This document shows, piece by piece, positions 1 through 8,864 of a stretch of 16,151 nucleotides of DNA. The stretch is from Pseudomonadota bacterium (lineage in GTDB: Bacteria; Desulfobacterota; Desulfarculia; Desulfarculales; Desulfarculaceae). The stretch is taken from NCBI GenBank assembly GCA_018902755.1, contig JAHIQI010000063.1, forward strand, positions 1 through 16,151, written 5' to 3'. The position numbers were made by a program, and so were the translations under genes. The notes beneath the pieces were generated by a model, which was given only the letters and a program-made list of their open reading frames with translations, was not told the DNA's origin and did not search any database. Within the stretch, counting starts at the first letter, position 1. Each line of letters begins with the position of its first letter.

Positions 1-268
1 CAGATGCTAGTCTCTTCCAAAGATACGTCCAATCCTACATAATGGGCCATGGCTGCTCTCCCTTCACGAGGCTATTATTTTTGAGGCTGGATTATCCCAG
101 ACCTCGTTGCCAGAGGGGAGAGTAGCTTCTCGCGATTACCCGGCGCGCAACATCGGGCTCCGGCATGCGCCCCCGAACGGACCTTCCTGCTCCTGGACCC
201 GGCGCAGGCGCACCGACGGCCCCGGCAGCCTGGTCGGCGATCCCTCCTCGTCGTCCCCGCGCTCCATC
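1..268. other. Left-edge region without a supported gene
   Basis: No convincing gene lies here. The open frames that cross this stretch are GC-driven, rich in Arg, Ala, Gly and Pro, and are out of frame with or antisense to the sulfatase next to it. The first 100 bases are more AT-rich than the rest. No tRNA, obvious T-tailed terminator or repeat was seen. The sulfatase stop codon lies at the right edge, so this is its downstream flank. Confidence 0.6.
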
Positions 269-2002
269 TCACCTCGAGGATGCGGCCGGGCCCCCCTTGC
301 AGCATACGCTCCCTTTGGGGCGCACCGCCGATGGGAGGAACTGACCTTCGTTCGCCCCGACTTCGCGGGCCATGAGCTCGTTGAGCAGGGCGTTCATCCG
401 CAAGATGAGCACCTCGTTGTGCCTCGGGTCCAGCGCCAGGTTGTTCCGCTCCTCGGGGTCGCTTTGCAGGTCGAAGAGCTCCAGGTCGTTCCAAGCCAGG
501 ATATCCTCCAGGGTCCGTGGCGTGTTGAACTGACTCGGCGCGTAGTAGCGCGCGAACTTGTACCTTCCATCGAAGGTCATGGCGACGAAGCCCCGCTTGG
601 CGAGGTCGGGGTGGTTCCCGGCGAGTTCCGCGGGCGTCATCGCGAACGCCCCTTTCCCGATCCCGGCGGCGAAGAGGCTCGTCAAAAAGCGCGCATCCAC
701 GGTGGAAAGCCCCACGTAGTTGAAGAGGATGCCGGGACGCACCGCGTCGGGCCGAGCGCTCGACGGGCTGGCCAGGACGGTGGAGAAGTCCCGGCCCGGG
801 AGCCCCTTGGTGATTTCGGCCGCGGCTTCCCTTGAAGCGCCGGTCATTCCCACAAGCGAGGGCAGCAGGTCGATGTGGCTCGTCAACGCCCGGGTTTTTT
901 GCCCCCCTTTCACCTCCGGGTGGACCACGATCAGCGGCACGTGGACGTTCTGCTCATAGGAGACCGGCCCCTTGTTTCGGAGCCCGCCGTGCGCGCCGCC
1001 GAGTTCCCCGTGGTCGGCGGTGAAAACCACCACGGTCTCCTTCCATAGGTCGAGGTCGCCGAGCGCGTCCAACACCTGCACTACGTACCGGTCGTTCTCG
1101 CTGAGGAGGTTCAGGTAGTAGTTGTTATAGGCGCGCCACATATCCCGCCGCTCGGTCGGGATATCTCCCATGACGTTGGCGGTCCCCCGATAGAACTCCC
1201 AGTGGGCGCCCGGCCGCCCGGCCGCCCGGAGCGGCTCGTCGAGTGTGCTCCACAGCGGGAAGTCCCACTGCTTGCGGTACTGGGCGTCGGCGGGGATCGC
1301 CGCGATCTGCCCCGGCTTCAAGCCCTTCTGCACGGACCCGCCGGGAGGATTCACGTCGGCGAAGAAGATGTCGTGCGGGTTGATAAAGGAGAGGACGAGG
1401 AACCACGGCTCACCCGCCTTTCGCAGGCGCGCGGCGTTGGTGCGCAGCCAACGGATGCCCTCGGCGGCGATGACGCCGTCCACCTCATATCCCTGGTTCT
1501 GCTCCCCGGTCACCTCGCCGTAGGGCTGCCAGACGTCGAACCCGTACTTCTTGAGCGCGTCGCTGTAGTTCACCCCTGGTTTCGGGTACACGATATCCCG
1601 GTCGAGCTCGAACTTGCCGAAGTACGCCGTCATGTAGCCGAGCCGCTTCATGGCGGTCCCGATGGAGACTGCGTTCGTGGGGAGGCTCGGCGTCCAGCCG
1701 AACATCATTTCATCCTGGATCCTGGTCACCTGCGGGGCGAGCCCGCTGTAGATCACTCCGCGCGACGGCGTGCAGACCGCCGACGACATGTAGTGGTTGG
1801 CGAAGGTGACTCCGCGGGCCGCAAGCCGGTCGAGGGCCGGCTGGCGGAACCCCTTGGCCCGGACCGGCTGGAACATCCGCTGATCGCAGGTGATGAACAG
1901 AACGTTGCGCCTTCCCTTGTCCGCCGCATCGGCGGGGACCGGGCTCACCAGCGCAAGAGTCACCTTGAAGATTATCAGAAGGGCGAGCAGACGGCGCAAC
2001 AT
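269..2002 (-). CDS. Exported sulfatase, cysteine (formylglycine) type
   Basis: The product is a 577-aa hydrolase of the alkaline phosphatase/sulfatase superfamily, expected to cleave sulfate esters outside the cytoplasm. Residues 1-26 form a Sec signal peptide with a hydrophobic core and a PADA-A type cleavage site. The metal-site start NVLFITCDQ lies at residues 33-41, with Gln41 where many relatives have a second Asp. The signature CTPSR is at 77-81; Cys77 is the residue that a maturase would convert to formylglycine. A later TADHGE motif supplies metal ligands. The length is normal for the family. The ATG is preceded by a strong GGAGG ribosome site. No maturase (anSME or FGE) or carbohydrate gene is visible nearby, so the substrate cannot be named. 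The gene is divergent from the neighbouring acyl-CoA ligase and probably unrelated to the import modules. A phosphonate monoester hydrolase-like activity is a less likely alternative. Confidence 0.9.
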   Translation of the reverse strand: MLRRLLALLIIFKVTLALVSPVPADAADKGRRNVLFITCDQRMFQPVRAKGFRQPALDRLAARGVTFANHYMSSAVCTPSRGVIYSGLAPQVTRIQDEMMFGWTPSLPTNAVSIGTAMKRLGYMTAYFGKFELDRDIVYPKPGVNYSDALKKYGFDVWQPYGEVTGEQNQGYEVDGVIAAEGIRWLRTNAARLRKAGEPWFLVLSFINPHDIFFADVNPPGGSVQKGLKPGQIAAIPADAQYRKQWDFPLWSTLDEPLRAAGRPGAHWEFYRGTANVMGDIPTERRDMWRAYNNYYLNLLSENDRYVVQVLDALGDLDLWKETVVVFTADHGELGGAHGGLRNKGPVSYEQNVHVPLIVVHPEVKGGQKTRALTSHIDLLPSLVGMTGASREAAAEITKGLPGRDFSTVLASPSSARPDAVRPGILFNYVGLSTVDARFLTSLFAAGIGKGAFAMTPAELAGNHPDLAKRGFVAMTFDGRYKFARYYAPSQFNTPRTLEDILAWNDLELFDLQSDPEERNNLALDPRHNEVLILRMNALLNELMAREVGANEGQFLPSAVRPKGSVCCKGGPAASSR

Positions 2003-2525
2003 GGGCCTTCCTCCGTGGTCTTTCGTCAGAGCGTGAGCCCGAACGGTAGGCCGGATGATAAGCCGCGATTATGCGTTCGACGCCGCGTTACATGCCGATT
2101 TTAGCTTTACATCGTTGCACGGCGCATGGTTTCGGCCCCTGCCAAGTCGCCCAGTGTGAAAAGCAGCGGTCGCCCATGGCACTTCCCATCGAAATCACGC
2201 CAGATAGCTTCGGTCAGCAATCTATGGGCATAGTAATAACGCTCAGGTTTACAAGTCAAACCAGCACACAAACACTCAAAGCGTTCCATGCGACGCCCTG
2301 CGGCGGTTAGGGGGTAAACCTCCCTCGTTTAGCGACAGCCGACAGGAGAGAATTTGAACGTTGGGACGCTGGGAAGCGAACAGACGCCCTATCTATCGGC
2401 CAAACAAACTTAATAAATTTATAATACCTTTTTGTAGATGTTTCTTTCTTTGCCCTTGGGGTATGGGGCATAATTTGACATTACTAATTTATTCGCCCCC
2501 TTGCCTTGGGTCGCCAGGAGGTTCC
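2003..2525. other. Divergent gene-poor gap between sulfatase and acyl-CoA ligase
   Basis: This gap must hold the promoters of two divergent genes. The part near 2400-2500 is clearly AT-rich. It contains a TATAAT at 2420-2425, without a good -35 box, and a TTGACA at 2475-2480, without a good -10 box, so no promoter is called firmly. A 60-codon minus-strand frame at 2107-2289 (starts MERFECLCAG, ends AETMRRATM) has a non-random look but no recognised family and only a weak ribosome site. It may be a relic or chance. A frame that extends the ligase upstream to 2361 lacks support, because the strong ribosome site is at 2516-2521. Confidence 0.4.
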
Positions 2526-4160
2526 ATGCTGGTCAAAGGACAGACCTACGAGCAGGCGTACGCAGCGTTCCAGTGGCGGATTCCCGCCTATTTCAACATG
2601 GGTGTGGACGTCTGCGACAAATGGGCCGGCCAGCGCTACCGCCTGGCCCTGATCTGCGAGAACGAAACCGGGCAGGTTGAGAAATACACTTTCTGGGACC
2701 TGATGCGGTTATCCAACCGCTTGGCCAACCTCCTACAGGCGCAGGGCATCCAGCGCGGCGATCGCGTGGGCATCATGTTGCCTCAGTGCGTGGAGGCTGG
2801 CCTGGCCCACTTGGCCATCTACAAACTCGGGGCGGTGGGGGTGCCCTTGTTCGCCCTTTTCGGGCCCGAGGCCCTGGAATATCGTTTGGGCAACAGCGGA
2901 GCCAAGGCCATCATCACCGATGAGGCCAACCTGGCCAAGGTGATGGAGGTAAAACAGGCCCTGCCCGAGTTGGCCACCGTGCTGCAGGCCCGGGGAAAAG
3001 TTCCGGCCGGGGTGGTGGATTTTTGGGAAGCCCTGGAGCAGGCCTCGGCCCAGTTCACCCCGGTCAATACCGCCGCCGAGGACCCGGCCCTGCTCATCTA
3101 CACTTCCGGCACCACCGGCCCGCCCAAGGGGGCCCTGCACGCCCACCGCACCCTCCTGGGCCATTTACCTGGGATTCAGATGCCCCAGAACTTCTTCCCC
3201 CAGGAAGACGACCTCTTCTGGACCCCGGCGGACTGGGCTTGGGCAGGTGGCTTGCTGGATGCCTTGCTGCCCTCATGGCACTACGGCATACCGGTGTTGG
3301 CCCACCGGGCGCGCAAGTTCGACCCCGAGCAGGCCTTTCATCTCCTGGCCAAGTACGGTGTGCGCAACTCTTTCATGCCCCCCACCGCCCTTAAAATGAT
3401 GCGCCAGGTGCCCCGGCCCTGGGAAAAATACGATTACGCCATGCGCTCCATCGCCAGCGGAGGTGAAACTCTGGGCGCGGAGCTTTTGGACTGGGGCCGG
3501 GAGGTGATGAAGCTGACCATCAACGAATTCTACGGCATGACCGAGTGCAACCTGGTGCTCAGCAACTGCGCCGAGTTGATGGAGGTGAGGCCGGGCTCCA
3601 TGGGCCGGCCGGTGCCCGGCCACCGGGTGGAGGTGGTGGACTCCCAAGGCAGGCCCTTGCCTCCGGGCGAGGTGGGCGAGGTGGCCTGTCTCCGACCCGA
3701 CCCGGTGATGTTCCTGGAGTACTGGCGCAATCCCCAAGCCACCGAGGAAAAGTTCATCGGCGACTGGTGCCTGTTCGGCGACCTGGGAAAAAAGGACGAC
3801 GATGGATATTTCTGGTTCGTGGGCCGCAAGGACGACCTGATCACCAGCTCCGGATATCGCATTGGCCCCTCTGAGATCGAGGACTGCCTGATCAAGCACC
3901 CCAAGGTTTCCCTGGCCGCGGTCATCGGCGCTCCGGACCCGGTTCGCGGGGAGGTGGTGAAGGCCTTCATCGTGACCAAAGCCGGAGTGGTCGGGGACCA
4001 AGCCCTGGAGCGGGAAGTACAGGAGTTCGTCAAGACCCGCCTGGCCGCACACGAGTATCCCAGGCGCATCGAGTTCATGGACCAACTGCCCATGACCGCC
4101 ACCGGCAAGATAAAGCGCAACGAACTGCGCCAGAGGGAACTGGAGCGGCACGGCAAATAG
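2526..4160 (+). CDS. Acyl-CoA synthetase, ACSM-like (short/medium-chain acids)
   Basis: The 544-aa protein is an AMP-forming ligase that should activate a carboxylic acid with ATP and CoA in the cytoplasm. The adenylation motif YTSGTTGPPKG lies at 192-202, YGMTE at 336-340, the hinge region GRKDD at 433-437, and the TGK motif with catalytic Lys528 near the C-terminus. The N-terminal VDVCDKWA and the overall layout resemble the medium-chain ACSM and acetyl-CoA synthetase-like branch rather than FadD. The ATG at 2526 was chosen over an upstream in-frame start because AGGAGG sits at 2516-2521; the longer frame adds 55 unlike residues. It ends 19 bp before the end of livF, in convergent orientation, with no evident terminator between them. 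Its exact acid substrate is unknown; butyrate-like or aromatic acids are both possible. Confidence 0.9.
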   Translation: MLVKGQTYEQAYAAFQWRIPAYFNMGVDVCDKWAGQRYRLALICENETGQVEKYTFWDLMRLSNRLANLLQAQGIQRGDRVGIMLPQCVEAGLAHLAIYKLGAVGVPLFALFGPEALEYRLGNSGAKAIITDEANLAKVMEVKQALPELATVLQARGKVPAGVVDFWEALEQASAQFTPVNTAAEDPALLIYTSGTTGPPKGALHAHRTLLGHLPGIQMPQNFFPQEDDLFWTPADWAWAGGLLDALLPSWHYGIPVLAHRARKFDPEQAFHLLAKYGVRNSFMPPTALKMMRQVPRPWEKYDYAMRSIASGGETLGAELLDWGREVMKLTINEFYGMTECNLVLSNCAELMEVRPGSMGRPVPGHRVEVVDSQGRPLPPGEVGEVACLRPDPVMFLEYWRNPQATEEKFIGDWCLFGDLGKKDDDGYFWFVGRKDDLITSSGYRIGPSEIEDCLIKHPKVSLAAVIGAPDPVRGEVVKAFIVTKAGVVGDQALEREVQEFVKTRLAAHEYPRRIEFMDQLPMTATGKIKRNELRQRELERHGK

Positions 4161-4179
4161 GGCTTTGGGGAATGGAGCG

Positions 4180-4887
4180 CTAGACCATCAGGTAGTCGCG
4201 CTTCACCTCTTCGTTGGCGCTCAACTCTTCAATGCTTCCCTGATAGCGTATGCGCCCCCGGTCTATGACATAGGCCCGCTGGGCCACAGCCAGGGCGAAG
4301 GACAGGTTTTGCTCGGAGAAGAGGATGGTCTGCCCCAGGCTCCTGAGGGCGCGGATGCGGGAGGCGAACTCCTTTACCACCAGCGGGGCCAGCCCCTCCA
4401 CCGGCTCGTCAAGGAGCACCAACTCCGGGTTGCCCATCAGGGTGCGGCCCACGGTGAGCATCTGCTGCTCGCCGCCGCTCAGGTAGCCGCCCAGGTTGCG
4501 GTCCAGCTTTTTAAGCGAGGGAAACAGCTCATAGACCCGATCCACGCTCCAGGGTTCGCCGCTGAACCCCTTGGGCACCTTGACGGCCAGCTCCAGGTTT
4601 TCGCGCACCGTGAGATCCGGGAACACCAGACGGTTGTCGGGAACATAGCCCATGCCCTGGCGGGCTATGTAATAGGGCGGTCGGCCCTTCATCTCCCGGT
4701 CGTGGAATTTGATGCTTCCGGTTTTGCAGGGGGTCAACCCCATGATGGTGCGCAGGGTGGTGGTTTTGCCCGCTCCGTTGCGCCCCAGCAGGCATACGAT
4801 TTCGCCCCGGTCCACGTACAGATTCACATCGAACAGGATGTGGCTGGTGCCGTAGTAGGTGTGAACCTTGTTTACTTCTAGTATCAC
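4180..4887 (-). CDS. livF: Liv/HAAT-type ABC transporter ATP-binding protein LivF
   Basis: The product is a 235-aa ATPase, one of the two nucleotide-binding subunits of a HAAT (branched-chain amino acid type) importer, placed on the inner face of the membrane. Walker A GRNGAGKTT is at 35-43, signature LSGGEQQ at 136-142, and Walker B LVLLDEP at 156-162. The switch residue is Gln193 in SEQN, as is usual for LivF, where LivG has His. The start is a GTG that overlaps the livG stop by four bases (GTGA), which implies translational coupling. It is the last gene of the operon and faces the acyl-CoA ligase tail to tail. Family assignment is firm; amino acids as substrate are not, because this family also imports amides, urea and aromatic or short-chain acids. 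Confidence 0.93.
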   Translation of the reverse strand: MILEVNKVHTYYGTSHILFDVNLYVDRGEIVCLLGRNGAGKTTTLRTIMGLTPCKTGSIKFHDREMKGRPPYYIARQGMGYVPDNRLVFPDLTVRENLELAVKVPKGFSGEPWSVDRVYELFPSLKKLDRNLGGYLSGGEQQMLTVGRTLMGNPELVLLDEPVEGLAPLVVKEFASRIRALRSLGQTILFSEQNLSFALAVAQRAYVIDRGRIRYQGSIEELSANEEVKRDYLMV

Positions 4888-5636
4888 ACCTCTTCTCCCA
4901 GATAAACGCGTTGCACTTCTTCGTCGGCCCGCACGTCCTGGGGCGCGCCATCGGCAATGAGGGCGCCTTGGTGCAGGACGGTCAGCCGCCTGGCATAGCC
5001 GAAGACCACTGACATGTCGTGCTCGGTGAAAAGAATGGTCACACCCATTTCCCGATTCAGGCGGGCCACCAACTCCATGGTTTCGTGAGTCTCTTCCACG
5101 GACATGCCGGCGGTGGGTTCGTCCAGGAGCAGCAGATCAGGCTTGATGGCCAAAGCCAGGGCCAACTCCAAGCGCTTCTTGTCGCCCTGGGACATGGTGC
5201 CGGCCATCTCTTGATGGTGCTCGCCCAGGCCCGTGACCTCCAAGAGTTCCGTGGTCTCCTTGCGGGCCAGATGCTCGGCCCGCCGGAACAGGTCCATGGT
5301 GCGCCGCTGCTGCACCAGGATGGCTTGGCGCACGTTTTGGTAGGTGGTGAGCATTGGATAGATGTTGCTCACCTGGAAAGCGCGGCTCATGCCAAAGCGG
5401 GCGATGCGGTACGACGACCAGGAGGTGACGTCCGCCCCTTTGAACAGGACTTTGCCTTTGTCCGGGCGGTGAAATCCGGTTATGAGGTTGAAGAAGGTGC
5501 TCTTGCCCGCGCCGTTGGGGCCGATGATGGCCGACAGCTCGCCCGGGCGCATACTGTAGGTGACCTCGGAGGTGGCCTGCAGCCCGCCGAAGGCCTTGCA
5601 CAGCCCTTCTACTGCAAGGATGTAATCGCCGTTCAT
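4884..5636 (-). CDS. livG: Liv/HAAT-type ABC transporter ATP-binding protein LivG
   Basis: This 250-aa ATPase pairs with LivF. Walker A GPNGAGKST is at 39-47. The signature is TMSQGDKKR near 147-155, a variant of LSxGD seen in LivG relatives. Walker B DLLLLDEP is at 167-174, and the switch His206 is in FTEHD. The C-terminus has the short extension typical of LivG. The ATG lies one base beyond the livM stop codon, so the genes are translated as a unit. It overlaps livF by four bases. The length is normal for the family. Confidence 0.93.
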   Translation of the reverse strand: MNGDYILAVEGLCKAFGGLQATSEVTYSMRPGELSAIIGPNGAGKSTFFNLITGFHRPDKGKVLFKGADVTSWSSYRIARFGMSRAFQVSNIYPMLTTYQNVRQAILVQQRRTMDLFRRAEHLARKETTELLEVTGLGEHHQEMAGTMSQGDKKRLELALALAIKPDLLLLDEPTAGMSVEETHETMELVARLNREMGVTILFTEHDMSVVFGYARRLTVLHQGALIADGAPQDVRADEEVQRVYLGEEV

Positions 5637-5637
5637 A

Positions 5638-6600
5638 TCAAGGCGTCCCCCCCTCCGGATCGTCCGGCGGCCCCTCCCTGGCCGGCAGGGCCGCTCCGTA
5701 GCGCTCCACCAGGCCCCACACCCCGCCGGGCAGGAACAACACCACCATGGTGATGATGATGCCGATGGTCAGGGGCCAGTACTCGGTGAAGCCGGTGACG
5801 AAGGCCATGAGGAAGGTGTAGATCACCGAGCCGATCAGCGGACCCACGAAGCCGGCGGGCCCGCCGATGATGGTCATGAACACCGGCACCCCGGACTGGT
5901 GCCAATTGCACAGGTCCGGGGAGATGCTGCGGTTGAAGGGCCCCCAAAGCCCGCCGGCCAGGCCGGCGAACATGGCCGCCACCACGAAGTTGATGAGCAT
6001 GTACTTCTTGGTGTTGAGGCCCACGAAGCGGGTGCGCTGGATGTTGTCCCGGATGGCCCGCATGGTGTAGCCGAAGGGCGACTCGCTGATGACCCACATC
6101 ACGGCCACGGCGGCGGTGACCACCAGCAGGGCGAAATAATAGTAGGACCAGGCTCCTTCCAGCATTGGCGGGGGCTTTATGCCCTGGAGGCCGTTGTCGC
6201 CGCCGGTGAAGCTGTACCACTGGAAGATGATGTAGAAGATTAGCTGGCCGAAGGCCATGGTGAGGATGGCGAAGTAGATGCCGGTCAGGCGTATGCAGAA
6301 ATAGCCCAGCACCAGGGCCACCGCCCCGGCCATGACCATGGAGGCCAAAAGGCTCGGCCCCAGGGGCAACCCAAATTTGACCATCAAAAGGCCGGTGGTG
6401 TAGGCGCCCACGCCGTAGTAGGCGGCGTGGCCGAAGGAGAGCTGGCCCATGTAGCCGAAGATCATGTTGAAGCTCACCGCGAACAGACCCATGATCAGGA
6501 TTTCGGTGAGCACCAGCACCCAGAACTCGCCCAGCACCGTTGGCAACAAAAGCAAGGCCGCGAATACCGCTCCCGCCCAGGTCCACTTTTTCTTACCCAT
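5638..6600 (-). CDS. livM: Liv/HAAT-type ABC transporter permease LivM
   Basis: The 320-aa protein is an integral membrane permease subunit of the importer. It begins MGKKKWTWAG, followed by a hydrophobic helix, and contains about eight to ten membrane segments. The family-typical stretch NMIFGYMGQLSFGHAAYYGV occurs early, and a cytoplasmic loop with SPFGYTMRAIRDN, the coupling region facing the ATPases, follows mid-protein. The frame stays open for another 138 codons upstream inside livH, but the ATG at 6600 has a GAGGGAG ribosome site and gives the normal family length, so the longer version is rejected. It starts 11 bp after livH ends. Confidence 0.92.
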   Translation of the reverse strand: MGKKKWTWAGAVFAALLLLPTVLGEFWVLVLTEILIMGLFAVSFNMIFGYMGQLSFGHAAYYGVGAYTTGLLMVKFGLPLGPSLLASMVMAGAVALVLGYFCIRLTGIYFAILTMAFGQLIFYIIFQWYSFTGGDNGLQGIKPPPMLEGAWSYYYFALLVVTAAVAVMWVISESPFGYTMRAIRDNIQRTRFVGLNTKKYMLINFVVAAMFAGLAGGLWGPFNRSISPDLCNWHQSGVPVFMTIIGGPAGFVGPLIGSVIYTFLMAFVTGFTEYWPLTIGIIITMVVLFLPGGVWGLVERYGAALPAREGPPDDPEGGTP

Positions 6601-6611
6601 CCTCGCTCCCT

Positions 6612-7496
6612 CTAAGCCCGTAGCGGGGTCCCGAACAGACCCCAGGGCCGCACGATCAACACGATGGCGGTCAAAATGAATATGAGCGCCAGGGCGCCGC
6701 CGGGCCAGAAAAGTATGGAGAAGGCGTACACCTCGCCCACGATTATGGAACTCACCATGGTGCCGGGCAGGCTGCCGAAACCACCGATGATCACCACGCA
6801 AAAGGCCTGGATCACCACAGCCATGTCCATGCCCAGGGTCACCGAGCCCACCGGGCCCTGGATAGCTCCGGCAAGCCCGGCGATGAAGATCCCCAGCACG
6901 AAAACGCCGGTGTAGATAATGGGGATGGGTATGCCCAGGGCGCTTACCATCTCCCGGCTGAACACCGCCGCCCGTACGATATGGCCATAACGGGTTTTCT
7001 GCAGGAACCACCACAGGGCCAAATACACCGCGAACCCCACCGCGATTACGAAGATGAAGTAGGAATCTATGGGCACCCCGGCGATGTACACCGGCTCCGA
7101 CAGCATGGCCGGCCGGGCGATGAGCTTGTCATCCACGCCCCAGGTGATCTTGATCAGGTCACCCAGGATCAGGACTAGGGCGTAGGTTAGCAGCAGTTGC
7201 TCGGGAAGCTCACGGTCGTAGACCCGCCGGATGAGCACCACCTCGATGACCCAGCCCACCAGGCCCACGCTGAGGGCGGCCAGGGGAATGGCCAGCCAGA
7301 CGGCGAAATCGTGCGTCTGCAGCAGGAACCAGAACGTATAGCAGGCATAGGCGCCCACCAGCCAAAGGGTGGCGTGGGCGAAATTGAGGATGTTCATCAC
7401 CCCAAAGATGAGGGACAGTCCCGAGGCAATCAGGAACAGCATCATGCCTCGGGACAGTCCGCTCAGTGCCTGCGCAAAAAGCAGGGAAAGGTCCAT
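6612..7496 (-). CDS. livH: Liv/HAAT-type ABC transporter permease LivH
   Basis: This 294-aa hydrophobic protein is the second permease subunit and should form the translocation path together with LivM. The N-terminal region carries the family pattern GLSRGMMLFLIASGLSLIFG, followed by MNILNFAHATLWLVGAY. The central loop GYGHIVRAAVFSREM-like segment (RYGHIVRAAV) is the coupling helix region. Towards the C-terminus is the GGFGSLPGTMVSS motif, common to LivH proteins. Length is normal. It begins 10 bp after the substrate-binding protein gene ends, consistent with one transcript. Confidence 0.93.
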   Translation of the reverse strand: MDLSLLFAQALSGLSRGMMLFLIASGLSLIFGVMNILNFAHATLWLVGAYACYTFWFLLQTHDFAVWLAIPLAALSVGLVGWVIEVVLIRRVYDRELPEQLLLTYALVLILGDLIKITWGVDDKLIARPAMLSEPVYIAGVPIDSYFIFVIAVGFAVYLALWWFLQKTRYGHIVRAAVFSREMVSALGIPIPIIYTGVFVLGIFIAGLAGAIQGPVGSVTLGMDMAVVIQAFCVVIIGGFGSLPGTMVSSIIVGEVYAFSILFWPGGALALIFILTAIVLIVRPWGLFGTPLRA

Positions 7497-7506
7497 GGGC
7501 GCCTAC

Positions 7507-8760
7507 CTACTTCTTCTTCTCCGCAGCCCGCGCCGCGATGATTTCCTTCTCGGGACGCCAGGAGTCGGGCCCCTTCACCTCAACCAAATCGTGGTAGATG
7601 GGGAAGGGGTATTGGGGGTCGTCGGCCACCACGCCCAGATAGGACGAGCAGCTAAGCTGGTTGTCGATGTCGCGGAAGTAGAGTTTGCCCCGGGTGGTGT
7701 CGATGGTGGCTCCCTTGAGGGCGTCCTTGACCTTGGCCGAGTCTATGCTCTTGGCCTTCTCGATGCCTTGCTTCAGGCCGTAGACCGCGTCGTACTCCAT
7801 AACCGCCCAGTCGCTGGGATAGCGGTTGTACTTCTTCTTAAAGGCCTTGACGAAGTTGGCCATCATGGGCACGTCCATGTGAGCGAAGAAGGGCGCACGG
7901 CACAGCCCCACCAGACCCCGGTCCAGGGTCTTGGCCTGCAGGATTAGCTCGGTGACGCTTATCAATGAGCCGGGGTAGGGGATCTTTTTAAAGAAGCCGT
8001 AGGCCTTGGCCTGCTTCATCCAGGCCACGTTGTCCTTGGAGGCGATGGAGCCGATGACGAAGTCTGGCTTCTGGGCCATGATGGCGGTGATATAGGAGGT
8101 GAACTGGGTTTCGCCCAGCGGCGGCCAGAACTCCTTGATCAGCTTGAGATCCGGGGCCAACTGCTTGAGCAGGGCCACGGTGTTCTGCTGAGTTGAGCGG
8201 CCCCACTCGTAGTCCGAGGCGATGGTGGCGAAGGTCTTCCAACCCTTTTTCTTGGCCAGGGCGGCCACGCCCAGCACCACGGCCTTGGCCTGCATATAGC
8301 TGTTGGGCACAACCTGATAGGTGTAGGGGCTGAAGTTGGTGAGAGTTATGCCCTCGGAGTTGCTGATGGCCGGGATGTGCAGGACCTTGTACTCCAGGCA
8401 CACCGGCTTGATGGCCACGGCGCAGGCGCTGGAATAGGTGCCCAGCACGGTGCGCACCTTGTCGCGCAGGATCAGGTCGCGGGTGGCCCGCACCGCCGAG
8501 TCCGGTTTGGTGTGCGTGTCACGAATGTAGAGCTTTATGGGATGCTGTCCCAGGAAGCCCCCCTTGGCGTTTATCTCCTCCACGGCCAGTTTGATGGCGT
8601 CCACGCCGTCTTGGCAATAGAGCGCGCCGGTGCCGGTTATGGCCAGGGCCGCCCCCAGGTTGTAAGGTTCGCCCGCCCGGGCTTGGGTCATGCCGCCGGA
8701 CACCAATGTCAGGCATACAGCCAAAACCGCCGCGAGACACAACAGGCTTTTGGTTCTCAT
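7507..8760 (-). CDS. Sec-exported HAAT substrate-binding protein (LivK-like)
   Basis: The 417-aa protein is the periplasmic receptor of the adjoining importer. Residues 1-29 form a Sec signal peptide ending ARA before GEP; there is no lipobox cysteine. The mature part starts NLGAALAITGTGALYCQDG and continues with AIKLAVEEINAKGG and FLGQHPIKLYIRDT, the normal first lobe of the Peripla_BP_6 fold. An in-frame GTG lies just before the ATG; the ATG is preferred because the AAGGGAGG ribosome site then has better spacing. The C-terminus is Lys-rich. The ligand is unknown. The gene order with permeases and ATPases is canonical. A leucine-type amino acid is possible, but the dehydrogenase upstream and the acyl-CoA ligases nearby favour an organic acid (inference). 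Confidence 0.9.
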   Translation of the reverse strand: MRTKSLLCLAAVLAVCLTLVSGGMTQARAGEPYNLGAALAITGTGALYCQDGVDAIKLAVEEINAKGGFLGQHPIKLYIRDTHTKPDSAVRATRDLILRDKVRTVLGTYSSACAVAIKPVCLEYKVLHIPAISNSEGITLTNFSPYTYQVVPNSYMQAKAVVLGVAALAKKKGWKTFATIASDYEWGRSTQQNTVALLKQLAPDLKLIKEFWPPLGETQFTSYITAIMAQKPDFVIGSIASKDNVAWMKQAKAYGFFKKIPYPGSLISVTELILQAKTLDRGLVGLCRAPFFAHMDVPMMANFVKAFKKKYNRYPSDWAVMEYDAVYGLKQGIEKAKSIDSAKVKDALKGATIDTTRGKLYFRDIDNQLSCSSYLGVVADDPQYPFPIYHDLVEVKGPDSWRPEKEIIAARAAEKKK

Positions 8761-8864
8761 CACTACCCTCCCTTGAATGATCTTCCGACTGTTAGAGCGA
8801 AATTCGCGCCAAGGCCGCGGCGCGGGCCTGTTCCCCTCACAGGCGGCGCCTCAGCCCTCGTGAC

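Noticed and set aside
107..835. Long plus-strand open frame over the sulfatase end
   Set aside because: It is antisense to the sulfatase; composition and lack of a ribosome site mark it as a shadow of the GC-rich gene.
1202..2104. 300-codon plus-strand frame antisense to the sulfatase
   Set aside because: The opposite strand carries clear sulfatase motifs and a signal peptide; this frame shows no domain.
2465..2479. Weak sigma-54-like element (TGGGGCATAATTTGA) before the first acyl-CoA ligase
   Set aside because: The -12 element lacks the essential GC, and no copy of the putative activator site is nearby.
2361..2525. Upstream extension of the acyl-CoA ligase frame
   Set aside because: The added 55 residues do not resemble the family N-terminus, the DNA is AT-rich and promoter-like, and a strong AGGAGG sits just before the ATG at 2526.
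3273..4151. 292-codon minus-strand frame over the acyl-CoA ligase
   Set aside because: It is antisense to conserved ligase motifs and has no recognisable family.
6601..7014. Longer LivM frame reaching into livH
   Set aside because: It overlaps the livH coding region; the ATG at 6600 has a ribosome site and gives the normal LivM length.
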